From CAVVNN01 sp963838035 (GTDB lineage Bacteria > Actinomycetota > Thermoleophilia > Solirubrobacterales > 70-9), in assembly GCA_963838035.1 (NCBI GenBank), contig CAWIPM010000003.1, positions 124,001 to 188,000 on the forward strand: DNA of 64,000 nucleotides, in the 5' to 3' direction. Both the position numbers and the translations under genes were made by a program. Under the pieces are notes generated by a model. The model ran no database searches and was not told the origin of the DNA. It saw nothing but the letters and a program-made list of their open reading frames with translations. Position 1 is the stretch's first letter. The number at the start of each line of letters is the position of its first letter. This document shows positions 26,087-35,028 of this stretch, in pieces.

Positions 26087-27457
26087 CTAGGCGCTTGCCC
26101 CGGTCAGCTCGGCGTCGGCGACGCGCGGCGGATCGGCGGCAGCGTACTCGGCGCCGACCGCTCCGGGCCGGCTCTTTAGATACAGGGTCAGCAGCAGCCA
26201 CCAGGTCAAGGCAAGAAGCTGCGTTTCCAGCGCCGGGTAGATGGCGTTGTAGAGGGAGAGGCCGAGGCCTGCGGCGGCCACGCTCGCCGCCCAGGGACTG
26301 GGGGGGCGCAGGGCCGCCAGGCCAAAGGCGATCGCCGCCCAGACCAGGAAGCCACCGACCATGATCAGGCCGATGACGCCGGTCTCGACCAGGAGCTTCA
26401 GGTAGTAGCTCTCGACCGTGACGTGGGGGCCGGCGTTCTTGACGAGCTGCTGTGCGTTGCCGGTCGAGGCCGCACCACGGCCGATCGCCTTCTGCGCAAG
26501 GGTCGCGTCCCCGTACACCTGAAGGCCCTTCTGAAAGGATTCGCTACGCAGCTTGTTGCCGGGATCGCTGCTCGGATTGAAGCCGGAGGTGACCCGGCCG
26601 CCGGCAGCGCCGGGGGCGACCCCGCCGATGGCACCGGCCGCGATCGAGATCGCGATCGCGGGCACGACAAGCACCGCGAAGCTGAAGCGTCGCCCCCGCA
26701 TCGCAAAGAGAAAGAGCGCAACGGCGCCGATCATCGCGATGACGACGCCTGAGCGACTGAAGGTCAACACCTCTCCACTGAGGATCGTCGCGAGCACCGC
26801 GGTCCCGCCCAGTCGTGCCCGCCAGTTCCGCAGTGTCGCGAACTCTCCCATCGTCAGCACGGCGGTGGCGCCGAGAAAGGCCGAAGTGTGGAGATAGCTG
26901 CCGGTGATCCCGGCGTAACGGTTCGCGGCGAAGCCGTCGATCTGGGCACTCGCCGCCTGGATGAAGCCTTCGACCCCCATCGCCTGCACCAACCCCGTCA
27001 CCGCGACCACCGCCCCCATCGCGATCAGCAGCCGGGTCAAGCGCCGCGTGTCGCCAGGCTCCAGCAGGGGCCAGATCGCCAGAGCGAGGGTGGGATAGAC
27101 GAGGTACTGGGCGATCCCGATCCCAAACAGCTTCAGGCTGACGACCCTGGTAAAGAAGCTGAGCGCAACGGCGAAAGCGATCAGCGCCCAGCCGATCAGC
27201 AGTGGGCGGGGGAAGTCATCGAGCCGCGGCCGGCGCTGCACCGCGCAGCCGATGGCCAGTGCGGCGACGAGCACAGGCACCAGCGCGTTGACGGTGAGAC
27301 CCGGATTGCTGAGTGAGACGTTGTCTGCGAGCTCGAGCAAGCCGCCGCGCAGGGGCGCAAGGACGATGGCAATCACGACCAAGGCTCGCAAACCGCGCCG
27401 ACCGCCGCGTATCGCGACGGCAAGAGCAGCCAGAAAGAAGAGTGTGGCGAGCAACAT
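26087..27457 (-). CDS. Second Wzy-type O-antigen polymerase
   Basis: 456 residues from ATG 27457; an upstream in-frame start at 27529 would add 24 basic residues and is less likely. About 11 membrane helices. The Wzy_C-type loop is short: GRGAASTGNAQQLVKNAG and VTVESYYLKLLVETGVIGLI, typical of the O-antigen ligase/polymerase superfamily. It differs from the 10129-12141 protein in lacking a TPR tail. First gene of the minus-strand operon that runs to rmlC. Confidence 0.87.
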   Translation of the reverse strand: MLLATLFFLAALAVAIRGGRRGLRALVVIAIVLAPLRGGLLELADNVSLSNPGLTVNALVPVLVAALAIGCAVQRRPRLDDFPRPLLIGWALIAFAVALSFFTRVVSLKLFGIGIAQYLVYPTLALAIWPLLEPGDTRRLTRLLIAMGAVVAVTGLVQAMGVEGFIQAASAQIDGFAANRYAGITGSYLHTSAFLGATAVLTMGEFATLRNWRARLGGTAVLATILSGEVLTFSRSGVVIAMIGAVALFLFAMRGRRFSFAVLVVPAIAISIAAGAIGGVAPGAAGGRVTSGFNPSSDPGNKLRSESFQKGLQVYGDATLAQKAIGRGAASTGNAQQLVKNAGPHVTVESYYLKLLVETGVIGLIMVGGFLVWAAIAFGLAALRPPSPWAASVAAAGLGLSLYNAIYPALETQLLALTWWLLLTLYLKSRPGAVGAEYAAADPPRVADAELTGASA

Positions 27458-27623
27458 GCGGGCCTGTCTCCGGTGAGTCGGAGCCCGTGCGAAGTTCTCA
27501 GCGAGCCGGTTTGCAGTGTTCCGGGCCAAATGCCAGCGCCACGGAGCCGAAGATCATACCCATGGATCCCCATCACTTTCCGGGTGTGAAGACCGCGCCG
27601 CGCTCCAGCCGGGAACCTGCCTC

Positions 27624-27629
27624 TATTAT
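27624..27629 (+). promoter_or_regulatory. Candidate -10 box for a leaderless FkbM transcript
   Basis: The hexamer tattat ends six bases before the GTG at 27636, the spacing expected if transcription starts at the start codon. There is no Shine-Dalgarno before that GTG. The -35 region is not convincing. The remaining divergent gap back to 27458 shows no other motif I can support. Confidence 0.35.
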
Positions 27630-27635
27630 GCGCCC

Positions 27636-28442
27636 GTGTCGGCGCAGAATCTCTCCCGACCGCAGGCGCCGTACAGAGTCAAGGCAGCGCTGGCCCGTTT
27701 TCGCCCCGCATACCGTTGGGCGCGCCGGATCCGCGCACTCGGGAGATACGCGGCGCGACGTCCCCACGATCCCGACTTCGCCGCATTCCGCAGACTCAGC
27801 GGCGAGGGCATCTTCCTCGATATAGGCGCAAGCATCGGCCAGTCGGCGCTTTCGTTTCGCGTCTTCAACCGAAACGCGCCGATCTTGTCGCTGGAGCCCC
27901 TCCCCACACACCACAACGATCTGAGATTCGTGCGCATGGTGCTTCGGGGGCACCGATTCATGATCATCGGTGCAGGCGAGGAATCGCGGCGGGCGACGCT
28001 GTACGTGCCGATGCTCGGCTCATACGAGCTTCCGGCCGAGTCCTCCCTGAATCACGCCGATGCGGCCGCGGTCCTGAAGCGACTTGAAGCGAAGGGGGCT
28101 GACCCGAAACGGCTCCGGCTGAAGGAGGTCGAGGTCGACCTGCGTCGCCTTGACGAGCTCAACCTCACCCCCGCCTTCGTCAAGATCGACGTCGAGGGAG
28201 CTGAGCTTGGCGTTTTGAAGGGCCTGCGCGAAACCATCGAGAGGTGCCGACCGGTGCTGATGATCGAGCGGTCGGAGCGGATCGGACAGGTGATCGAGCT
28301 ACTGAGTGCCGATGGCTACGAAGCGCTCGTCTATGACCGGGCTAGAGACGATTTCTGCAGATACCAGGAGCAGCCGGCGGTCAACGTCTTCTTCTTGCAC
28401 GGGCGCGATGCAGGCGAGGCCATCGGACCGCTCGGCAGCTGA
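27636..28442 (+). CDS. FkbM-family methyltransferase (second copy)
   Basis: 268 residues with GTG 27636 as start (VSAQNLSRPQ). SAM motif IFLDIGASIGQSALSFRVFN (near residue 65), SLEPLPTHHND, and the family signature VKIDVEGAELGVLKGL (near 185). It is only distantly similar to the FkbM at 25145-26083, so it likely has a different target. It opens the plus-strand group that continues with gmd and fcl 52 bases downstream. Confidence 0.87.
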   Translation: MSAQNLSRPQAPYRVKAALARFRPAYRWARRIRALGRYAARRPHDPDFAAFRRLSGEGIFLDIGASIGQSALSFRVFNRNAPILSLEPLPTHHNDLRFVRMVLRGHRFMIIGAGEESRRATLYVPMLGSYELPAESSLNHADAAAVLKRLEAKGADPKRLRLKEVEVDLRRLDELNLTPAFVKIDVEGAELGVLKGLRETIERCRPVLMIERSERIGQVIELLSADGYEALVYDRARDDFCRYQEQPAVNVFFLHGRDAGEAIGPLGS

Positions 28443-28494
28443 GCAACCTTCCTGGAAGCCGTGGCCGGGTGGATAACTGCAAGGATTCCCACGG

Positions 28495-29511
28495 ATGAGC
28501 GTCGAGTCCTCGAAGCGAGCGCTGGTGACCGGCCTGACCGGGCAGGACGGCTCCTACCTGGCTGAGCTGCTGCTGTCCAAGGGCTATGAGGTCCACGGCA
28601 TCATCCGCCGCTCCTCGAGCTTCAACACGGGCCGCATCGAGCACCTCTACAGGGATCCGCATGAGCCGGGCACGCGCCTCTTCTCCCACTATGGCGACCT
28701 CTCCGACCCGGTTTCGCTGACCCGGCTGATCTATGAGCTGCAGCCGCACGAGATCTACAACCTCGGCGCCCAGAGCCACGTCCGCGTCTCCTTCGACGTC
28801 CCCGAGTACACCTTCGATGTAACCGGCGCCGGCACGCTGCGGCTGCTCGACGCAATTCGCGAGTCGGAGGTGAAGACGCGCTTTTACCAGGCCTCCTCAT
28901 CGGAGATCTTCGGTTCGACTCCTCCGCCGCAGAACGAGCAGACGCCGTTCCATCCGCGCAGCCCGTACGCCGTCGCAAAGCTCGCCGCCTACTGGTCCAC
29001 CGTCAACTACCGCGAGGCCTACGACATGTTTGCCGTCAACGGCATCCTCTTCAACCACGAGTCCCCGCGCCGCGGCGAGACCTTCGTCACCCGCAAGATC
29101 ACCCGGGCGGTCGCGCGGATCAAGGCCGGGCTCCAGGAGAAGCTGTACATGGGCAACCTCGAGGCGGAGCGCGATTGGGGCTACGCGCCGGATTTCGTCG
29201 AGGCGATGTGGCTGATGCTGCAGGCAGAGGAGCCGGACGACTACGTCGTGGCGACGGGAGAGGCGCACTCGGTCCGCGAGGCGCTCGAGCTTGCCTTCGC
29301 CCACGCCGGTCTTGACCCCGACGAGCACGTCGAGATCGACCCGCGTTACTTCCGGCCGTCTGAGGTGGACTCGCTGCTGGGCGACGCAACCAAGGCCCGC
29401 GAGAAGCTGGCCTGGGAGCCGAAAGTGCGATTTCGCGAGCTGATCGAGCTGATGGTCGACGCCGACATCGCCTCTCTCGACGAGCAACTCTCGGGAAAGG
29501 CCGCGCGGTGA
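28495..29511 (+). CDS. gmd: GDP-mannose 4,6-dehydratase
   Basis: 338 residues. ALVTGLTGQDGSYLAELLLS, GIIRRSSSFNTGRIEHLYRD, and NLGAQSHVRVSFDVPEYT are diagnostic for Gmd. The active site is QASSSEIFG with Tyr-x3-Lys in SPYAVAKLAAYW. NHESPRRGETFVTRKITRAV and EADRDWG-like EAERDWGYAPDFVEAM complete the match. Reaction: GDP-mannose to GDP-4-keto-6-deoxymannose, the shared precursor of GDP-L-fucose and related 6-deoxyhexoses. Its TGA overlaps the GTG start of the next gene. Confidence 0.96.
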   Translation: MSVESSKRALVTGLTGQDGSYLAELLLSKGYEVHGIIRRSSSFNTGRIEHLYRDPHEPGTRLFSHYGDLSDPVSLTRLIYELQPHEIYNLGAQSHVRVSFDVPEYTFDVTGAGTLRLLDAIRESEVKTRFYQASSSEIFGSTPPPQNEQTPFHPRSPYAVAKLAAYWSTVNYREAYDMFAVNGILFNHESPRRGETFVTRKITRAVARIKAGLQEKLYMGNLEAERDWGYAPDFVEAMWLMLQAEEPDDYVVATGEAHSVREALELAFAHAGLDPDEHVEIDPRYFRPSEVDSLLGDATKAREKLAWEPKVRFRELIELMVDADIASLDEQLSGKAAR

Positions 29512-30467
29512 CCCTGGAGCGCACTCCCGATTCCTCCTTTTGGGACGGCAGGGACGTCGTCGTCACCGGCGGGGCCGGCTTCCTCGGCAAGCCGACGGTT
29601 CGGATGCTGACCGAGCTCGGCGCCGATGTCCGGGTGCCACGTTCGGCGGAGCACGACCTCACCGACGCGATCGCCTGCCGGGAGGCGCTCGACGGCGCGG
29701 AGGTAGTCCTTCATCTGGCCGCCAACGTCGGCGGCATCGGCTTCAATCGCCGCAATCCCGCGCCACTCGTCCGCGACAACATGGCGATGGGCCTCAACGT
29801 ATTCGAGGCCTGCCGCGAGCTCGAGGTCGACAAGCTCGTCGCCGCGTGCTCGGTTTGCGCTTACCCGAAGCACACGCCGGTTCCGTTCAGCGAGGATGAC
29901 CTCTGGAACGGCTACCCCGAGGAGTCGAACGCCCCATACGGGCTCGCCAAGAAGATGTTGATCGTGCTCTCCGACGCCTATCGGCGCCAGTACGGGCTCG
30001 ACTCCTCCGTGCCGGTGATCGCGAACCTGTACGGCCCGGAGGACAACTTCGATCTCGAGGACTCGCACGTGATCGCAGCGATGGTCCACAAGTACGTCGC
30101 CGCCGTGGAGGCTGAGGCTCCGGAGGTCGTGCTCTGGGGAACCGGAGAGCCGTCTCGGGAGTTTCTCTACGTCGACGACGCCGCGCGGGCGATGATTCTC
30201 GCCGCCGAGCATGCGGACTCCTCTGAGCCGTTCAACGTGGGCAACGGCGTGGAGACGAAGATCCGCGATCTCGCCGATCTGGTCGCCGAGACAACAGGCT
30301 TCAACGGCAAGACCGTCTGGGACACCTCACGCCCCGACGGCCAGCCTGTCCGCTACCTCGACGTGACCAAGGCATCGGAAGACATCGGGTTCCGGGCTCA
30401 GATGCCCCTCGCCGAGGGCCTGAGGCGTACAGTGGATTCGTTCAAGGCCTCACTGGCGCGGACCTGA
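29508..30467 (+). CDS. fcl: GDP-L-fucose synthase-like epimerase/reductase
   Basis: 319 residues, GTG start overlapping the gmd stop (GTGA). VVTGGAGFLGKPTVRML, HLAANVGGIGFNRRNPA, and the active-site ACSVCAYPKHTPVPF with PYGLAKKM (Tyr-x3-Lys) match the Fcl/WcaG pattern; the Cys and His used in the epimerisation step are plausible in these segments. Directly after gmd, it most likely makes GDP-L-fucose. A related sugar such as GDP-6-deoxy-talose from a reductase-only homologue cannot be excluded. Confidence 0.88.
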   Translation: MTLERTPDSSFWDGRDVVVTGGAGFLGKPTVRMLTELGADVRVPRSAEHDLTDAIACREALDGAEVVLHLAANVGGIGFNRRNPAPLVRDNMAMGLNVFEACRELEVDKLVAACSVCAYPKHTPVPFSEDDLWNGYPEESNAPYGLAKKMLIVLSDAYRRQYGLDSSVPVIANLYGPEDNFDLEDSHVIAAMVHKYVAAVEAEAPEVVLWGTGEPSREFLYVDDAARAMILAAEHADSSEPFNVGNGVETKIRDLADLVAETTGFNGKTVWDTSRPDGQPVRYLDVTKASEDIGFRAQMPLAEGLRRTVDSFKASLART

Positions 30468-30534
30468 GTTCAGGACAGCACTCGCCGGGCAGCACCGGCA
30501 TAGGTGAGGAGACACCGGTTCCCTCAATTCCGAG

Positions 30535-31602
30535 ATGAGAGTCCTGATCACAGGCGGTTCCGGGTTCGTAGGTGGGAATCTCGCCGTCGCGCTCGGCGGG
30601 CGCCACCCCGACTGGGAGATCGTCGCTCTCGACAACCTGAGGCGCCGCGGCTCGGAGCTGAACCTTCCAAGGCTGCGCGAAGCGGGGGTCGATTTCGTGC
30701 GGGGCGACGTGAGGGAATCGACCGACCTCGCCGACATAGGCCACATCGACGCGATGATCGAGTGCTCCGCGGAGCCTTCGGTCCTGGCCGGCTACGAAGA
30801 ACCCTCCTATCCGGTCGAGACCAATCTGCTCGGAGCCTTCAACTGTCTGGAGCTGGCGCGACGACATGAGGCGTTTTTGGTCTTCCTTTCGACCAGCCGT
30901 GTGTATCCGGTCGCGCCGCAGCTCTCACTGAGGTTGGAGGAGACGGACACCCGCTTCGAGCTGGCGGACGCCCAGTCCGTCGCGGGCGCCGGGCGGGCCG
31001 GGATCTCAGAGGACTTCCCGATGAGTGGGGCGCGAACCCTCTATGGAGCCACCAAGCTCGCGGCAGAGCTCCTGATCGAGGAGTACGCCGACGCATTTGG
31101 GCTGCGTTCCGTCGTGGATCGCTGCGGGGTCATCGCCGGCCCATGGCAGATGGGGCGGGTCGATCAGGGCGTATTTTCGTGGTGGCTGCTCAGTCACCAT
31201 TTCAAGCGCCCACTTGCCTACGTCGGCTACGGAGGCTCCGGCAAGCAGGTTCGCGATCTGCTCCACGTCGACGACCTGGTCGACCTTGTCGATGAGCAGC
31301 TCGGTGACCCCGAGCACTGGGGCGGAGTGACCGCAAACGTGGGCGGTGGTCGCGAATTCAGCCTCTCGCTGCTGGAGGCGACGAAGCTTTGCCGGGAGCT
31401 GACCGGAAACGACGTTCAGATCGGTGCGGAGCCGGAGACTCGGCCGGGCGACGTTCCGGTCTACCTCAGCGACTGCTCCCGCCTACGTTCGCTGACTTCC
31501 TGGCGCCCCTCACGTGGGCCCCGAGTGGTACTGGCTGACCTTCTCACCTGGATTAGAGAACACGAGGATTCGCTTAAGGCTGCCTTGGGATTCGAGGAGT
31601 AA
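30535..31602 (+). CDS. NAD-dependent epimerase, CDP-paratose 2-epimerase-like (first)
   Basis: 355 residues. Extended SDR: LITGGSGFVGGNLAVAL, ECSAEPSVLAGYEEP, LSTSRVYPVAPQLSL, and Tyr-x3-Lys in TLYGATKLAAELLIEEY. CGVIAGPWQMGRVDQGVFSW and GGSGKQVRDLLHVDDLVDLV are typical of the CDP-paratose/tyvelose 2-epimerase group. The 2-epimerase reading is by family resemblance; no CDP-sugar synthesis genes are seen here, so the true substrate may be another nucleotide sugar. It is followed 21 bases later by a second enzyme of the same group. Confidence 0.78.
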   Translation: MRVLITGGSGFVGGNLAVALGGRHPDWEIVALDNLRRRGSELNLPRLREAGVDFVRGDVRESTDLADIGHIDAMIECSAEPSVLAGYEEPSYPVETNLLGAFNCLELARRHEAFLVFLSTSRVYPVAPQLSLRLEETDTRFELADAQSVAGAGRAGISEDFPMSGARTLYGATKLAAELLIEEYADAFGLRSVVDRCGVIAGPWQMGRVDQGVFSWWLLSHHFKRPLAYVGYGGSGKQVRDLLHVDDLVDLVDEQLGDPEHWGGVTANVGGGREFSLSLLEATKLCRELTGNDVQIGAEPETRPGDVPVYLSDCSRLRSLTSWRPSRGPRVVLADLLTWIREHEDSLKAALGFEE

Positions 31603-31623
31603 CCACCACGAGAACCTGAAGCA

Positions 31624-32697
31624 ATGCCCAAGGCAATAGTCACAGGATCGGGTGGTTTGATCGGATCGGAGTCGGTGGAACGACTGGTCGAGACCGGTTA
31701 CGAGGTGCTCGGCGTCGACAACGACATGCGGGCGACCCTCTTCGGTACGGGCGCATCGACTTCGCATGTGACCGAGCGCCTCAGCCGCGAGCTTGCCGAG
31801 TTCCGCCCGGTGGACCTGGACGTTCGCGACGCCGCCGGCATCGAGCGAATCTTCGCCGAAGGCGGCAAGGAGATAGAGCTGGTGATCCACACCGCCGCTC
31901 AGCCCTCGCACGACTGGGCGGCAGGCGATCCCCAGACCGACTTCGGAATCAACGCCAACGGCACCCTCAATCTGCTGGAGGCCACCCACAACCACTGCCC
32001 CGATGCCACCTTTGTCTTCACCTCGACCAACAAGGTCTACGGCGACACCCCGAATCGCCTGCCGCTGGTCGACTCAGGCAGCAGGCTCGAGCTGCCGGAG
32101 GACCACGAGTACTTCGGTGGAATCGACACGACGATGTCGATCGACACCACGCTTCACTCGCTGTTCGGAGCCTCCAAGACAGCTGCCGACCTCCTCGTAC
32201 AGGAGTACGGCCGCTACTTCGGGATGGCCACCGTCTGCTTCCGCGCCGGCTGCCTCACCGGGCCCAATCATGCCGGCGCCGAGCTGCACGGTTTTCTCGC
32301 ATACCTGATGAAGTGCACTGTCACCGGTGACCCTTACACCGTGTTCGGGTACGAAGGCAAGCAGGTACGCGACAACCTTCACAGCGCCGACCTGGTCGAT
32401 GCCTTTCTCCTCTTCCACGAGAGCCCGCAGCCGGCGGCGGTGTTCAACATCGGCGGCGGGCGGGAGAACGCCTGCTCGATGCTGGAGGCGATCGAGATCT
32501 GTCAGCAGATCGCCGGGCGCGAGCTGCGCTGGGACCTGAGCGCCGATCCTCGAATCGGCGACCACCGCTGGTGGATCAGCAACCTCGACGAGTTCGGCTC
32601 CCGGTACGGGGATTGGCGTCCCAAGCGAGGCCTCGAGGCGATCCTGCGGGAGATACACGAGGCCAACGCCGAGCGCTGGGCGTCGGCGCCGGCATGA
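31624..32697 (+). CDS. NAD-dependent epimerase, CDP-paratose 2-epimerase-like (second)
   Basis: 357 residues. AIVTGSGGLIGSESVERLVE, HTAAQPSHDWAAGDPQTDF, FTSTNKVYGDTPNRLP, and RAGCLTGPNHAGAELHGFLA with YEGKQVRDNLHSADLVDAF. These are close to CDP-tyvelose epimerase-like proteins. The position of the usual catalytic Tyr is Phe here (SLFGASKTAADLL keeps the Lys), so the normal Tyr/Lys chemistry would need another residue. Its stop overlaps the start of the next glycosyltransferase gene (ATGA). Confidence 0.78.
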   Translation: MPKAIVTGSGGLIGSESVERLVETGYEVLGVDNDMRATLFGTGASTSHVTERLSRELAEFRPVDLDVRDAAGIERIFAEGGKEIELVIHTAAQPSHDWAAGDPQTDFGINANGTLNLLEATHNHCPDATFVFTSTNKVYGDTPNRLPLVDSGSRLELPEDHEYFGGIDTTMSIDTTLHSLFGASKTAADLLVQEYGRYFGMATVCFRAGCLTGPNHAGAELHGFLAYLMKCTVTGDPYTVFGYEGKQVRDNLHSADLVDAFLLFHESPQPAAVFNIGGGRENACSMLEAIEICQQIAGRELRWDLSADPRIGDHRWWISNLDEFGSRYGDWRPKRGLEAILREIHEANAERWASAPA

Positions 32698-33461
32698 AGC
32701 TCTCCGTCGTCATCCCGGCCTACAACGAGGTGGGTGCCGTCGGTTCAACGGTCGAAGGTGTGATCGCAACCCTCTCCCGAGAGGGAATCGACCACGAGGT
32801 GATCGTGATAGACGATTCGAGCACGGACGGCACCCTGGCCGCCGTTGATCGGGTTGCATCCGAGAACCCGCAGGTCCGCTGCCTTCCCTCTCCACATCGC
32901 CGCGGATTCGGCCTTGCGGTTCGCGCCGGCCTCGACGTCTTCGAGGGTGACGCGGTGGCGATCATGATGGCCGACGGTTCCGACAGCCCCGATGATCTCC
33001 TCGCGTACCAGCGCCTGCTCGAAGAAGGCTACGAGTGCGCGTTCGGCTCCCGCTTCATCCACGGCTCCAAGGTCGTCGACTACCCGCGCTCGAAGCTGAT
33101 CATGAACCGGATCGTCAACTGGGGCATCCGCCTCCTCTTCCGCCACGGCTACAACGACACGACGAACGCCTTCAAGGCGTACCGGCGCGAGGTCGTGGAA
33201 AACCTGAGGCCTCTCCTCTCGAACCACTTCAACCTCACCGTGGAGCTGCCGCTGAAGGCGGTGGTGCGCGGCTACAGCTACGGGATCGTGCCGATCTCCT
33301 GGACCAACCGCAAGGCCGGCGTCTCGAAGCTCTCGCTGAACGAGATGGGCAGCCGCTACCTCTTCATCGTCCTCTACGTCTTCCTCGAGCATCACCTCAG
33401 CCGCGGCGACTATCGTCGTGATCGCACAGCGAGCGTCAGGACCGCTGGCAAGGGGTCCTGA
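32694..33461 (+). CDS. GT2 glycosyltransferase, dolichyl-phosphate mannosyltransferase-like
   Basis: 255 residues from ATG 32694. LSVVIPAYNEVGAVGSTVEG, VIDDSSTDGT and IMMADGSDSPDD (metal site), then FGSRFIHGSKV and TTNAFKAYRREV. It lacks the C-terminal membrane helices of the GtrB-type enzyme at 5743-6762, so it is closer to the soluble DPM1-like class. Coupled to the second epimerase gene by an ATGA overlap, which suggests the epimerised sugar may be its donor (inference). Confidence 0.88.
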   Translation: MKLSVVIPAYNEVGAVGSTVEGVIATLSREGIDHEVIVIDDSSTDGTLAAVDRVASENPQVRCLPSPHRRGFGLAVRAGLDVFEGDAVAIMMADGSDSPDDLLAYQRLLEEGYECAFGSRFIHGSKVVDYPRSKLIMNRIVNWGIRLLFRHGYNDTTNAFKAYRREVVENLRPLLSNHFNLTVELPLKAVVRGYSYGIVPISWTNRKAGVSKLSLNEMGSRYLFIVLYVFLEHHLSRGDYRRDRTASVRTAGKGS

Positions 33462-33520
33462 ATACACTGTGCTGCCCGACCCATCGCTATCGGGTTCGCA
33501 AGAGAGGAGGCGGAAGGCAG

Positions 33521-35014
33521 ATGCTCCGATGGGCGACCGCAATCGCGATGCTGCTCTCACTGTCGGCAGCGAGCACCGCCCAAGCCGCCGCCCTGCAGAC
33601 GATCGGCACCTTCAGCCAGCCGATCTACGTCACCTCTGACCCTGGCAATCCGGACCGGCTCTTCGTCGTCGAGCGGGGCGGCAAGGTCGACCTGGTCCAG
33701 GGCGGCAGCGTCAGCACGTTCGCCGATCTGAGCTCCCTCGTCGAATGCTGCGAAGGCGAGCGTGGGCTGTGGTCAATGGCTTTGGCGCCCGATTTCGACA
33801 CCACGGGTCATTTCTATGTCGACTACGCGGGCAGGGAAACGCCGGGGGAGATCCATGTCGACGAGCTGACCGCCAGCGGCGACAGCACCAGCATCGCCAC
33901 CCGCCGGCCGGTGCTGACGATCCCTCACCCGGAAGCCGCGGACCACAACGGCGGACAGCTCCAGTTCGGCCCCGACGGGTACCTCTATATCTCGACCGGA
34001 GATGGTGGCGGCCCCGACGACAGGTTTCACAATGCCCAGGACCTGACCAAGCCGCTTGGCAAGATCCTCCGAATCGACCCTTCTCCGAGTGGGCTGCTGC
34101 CGTACACGGTGCCGCCCGGCAATCCGTTCGCCGGGATCCCCGGCGACTACAAGCCGATATGGAGCTTCGGGCTGCGCAACCCGTTCCGCTTCTCCTTCGA
34201 CCGCCTCACCGGCGACATGATCATCGGGGACGTCGGACAGGACGAACGAGAGGAGATCGACTTTGCGGCCAGCCCGGCTTCCGGCGCGGTCGGAGGCGCC
34301 GGCGCCAACTACGGCTGGAACTGCCGCGAGGGCTTCATCGCGGGGCCCGAAACCGATCTCGCGCCCGGAGAATGCGCCGCCGCCGCTCCCTACCTCACCG
34401 ACCCCGTCTTCGACTATCCCCACGAAGACCCCGGCGGGGGCGCCGCCCACGGCTGCGCCGTCATCGGCGGCTACGTCGTCCGCGACCAGAGCCTCGGCGA
34501 CCTCTACGGCCGCTACCTGTACGGGGACCTCTGCAGCGGGGATCTCCGTTCGCTGAATCTCCAGGAACCGCTCGCGAGCGACCGCTCCGAGGGGATCCAC
34601 ATCGACAACCTCAACTCCTTCGGCGAAGACTCCTGCGGGCGGCTCTACACCGTCTCGGGCGACGGCGAGGTCGACCGGCTCGTGGGCTCGGCGCCGGCCG
34701 TGTGCGCGGCGCCTCCGCCCGAGCGCCGCTTCTCGTTCATCGGCCTGCGCGCGGCGCATCGCCACGTCAGGCGCAACCGCAAGGCGACGATCACAGCCTG
34801 GGTGTCCCCCTGCGAGGGTCGCAAGGGCCAGCCGGTTCGTTTCTACCGCGGCCGCGCGCACGTCGCGACGAAGAGGCTCAGCCGGGCCTGCACCGCCTTC
34901 TTCCACCCCCGCATCACCCATCGCTCGGTCTTCCACGCAGCAATCGACGAAGACATCACCGACAGGGCCGCGACCTCCCGCCGCCTGAAGATCAAGGCCG
35001 AGCGGCGTCGGTAA
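33521..35014 (+). CDS. Secreted PQQ-type sugar dehydrogenase / sorbosone dehydrogenase-like beta-propeller
   Basis: 497 residues; Shine-Dalgarno-like GAGAGGAGG lies about 9-17 bases before the ATG. Signal peptide: MLRWATAIAMLLSLSAAST to about residue 22. The GSDH beta-propeller follows: GNPDRLFVVERGGKV, GERGLWSMALAPDFDTTGHF, HNGGQLQFGPDGYLYISTGD, FGLRNPFRFSFDRLTGDMII, GANYGWNCREG. The C-terminal ~90 residues (from RRFSFIGLRAAHRHV) are a basic, Ig-like tail. Known for the family: calcium/PQQ-dependent oxidation of aldoses; many bacterial homologues have unproven substrates. Last plus-strand gene of the locus. Confidence 0.88.
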   Translation: MLRWATAIAMLLSLSAASTAQAAALQTIGTFSQPIYVTSDPGNPDRLFVVERGGKVDLVQGGSVSTFADLSSLVECCEGERGLWSMALAPDFDTTGHFYVDYAGRETPGEIHVDELTASGDSTSIATRRPVLTIPHPEAADHNGGQLQFGPDGYLYISTGDGGGPDDRFHNAQDLTKPLGKILRIDPSPSGLLPYTVPPGNPFAGIPGDYKPIWSFGLRNPFRFSFDRLTGDMIIGDVGQDEREEIDFAASPASGAVGGAGANYGWNCREGFIAGPETDLAPGECAAAAPYLTDPVFDYPHEDPGGGAAHGCAVIGGYVVRDQSLGDLYGRYLYGDLCSGDLRSLNLQEPLASDRSEGIHIDNLNSFGEDSCGRLYTVSGDGEVDRLVGSAPAVCAAPPPERRFSFIGLRAAHRHVRRNRKATITAWVSPCEGRKGQPVRFYRGRAHVATKRLSRACTAFFHPRITHRSVFHAAIDEDITDRAATSRRLKIKAERRR

Positions 35015-35028
35015 CGGCGGCGACCGCT

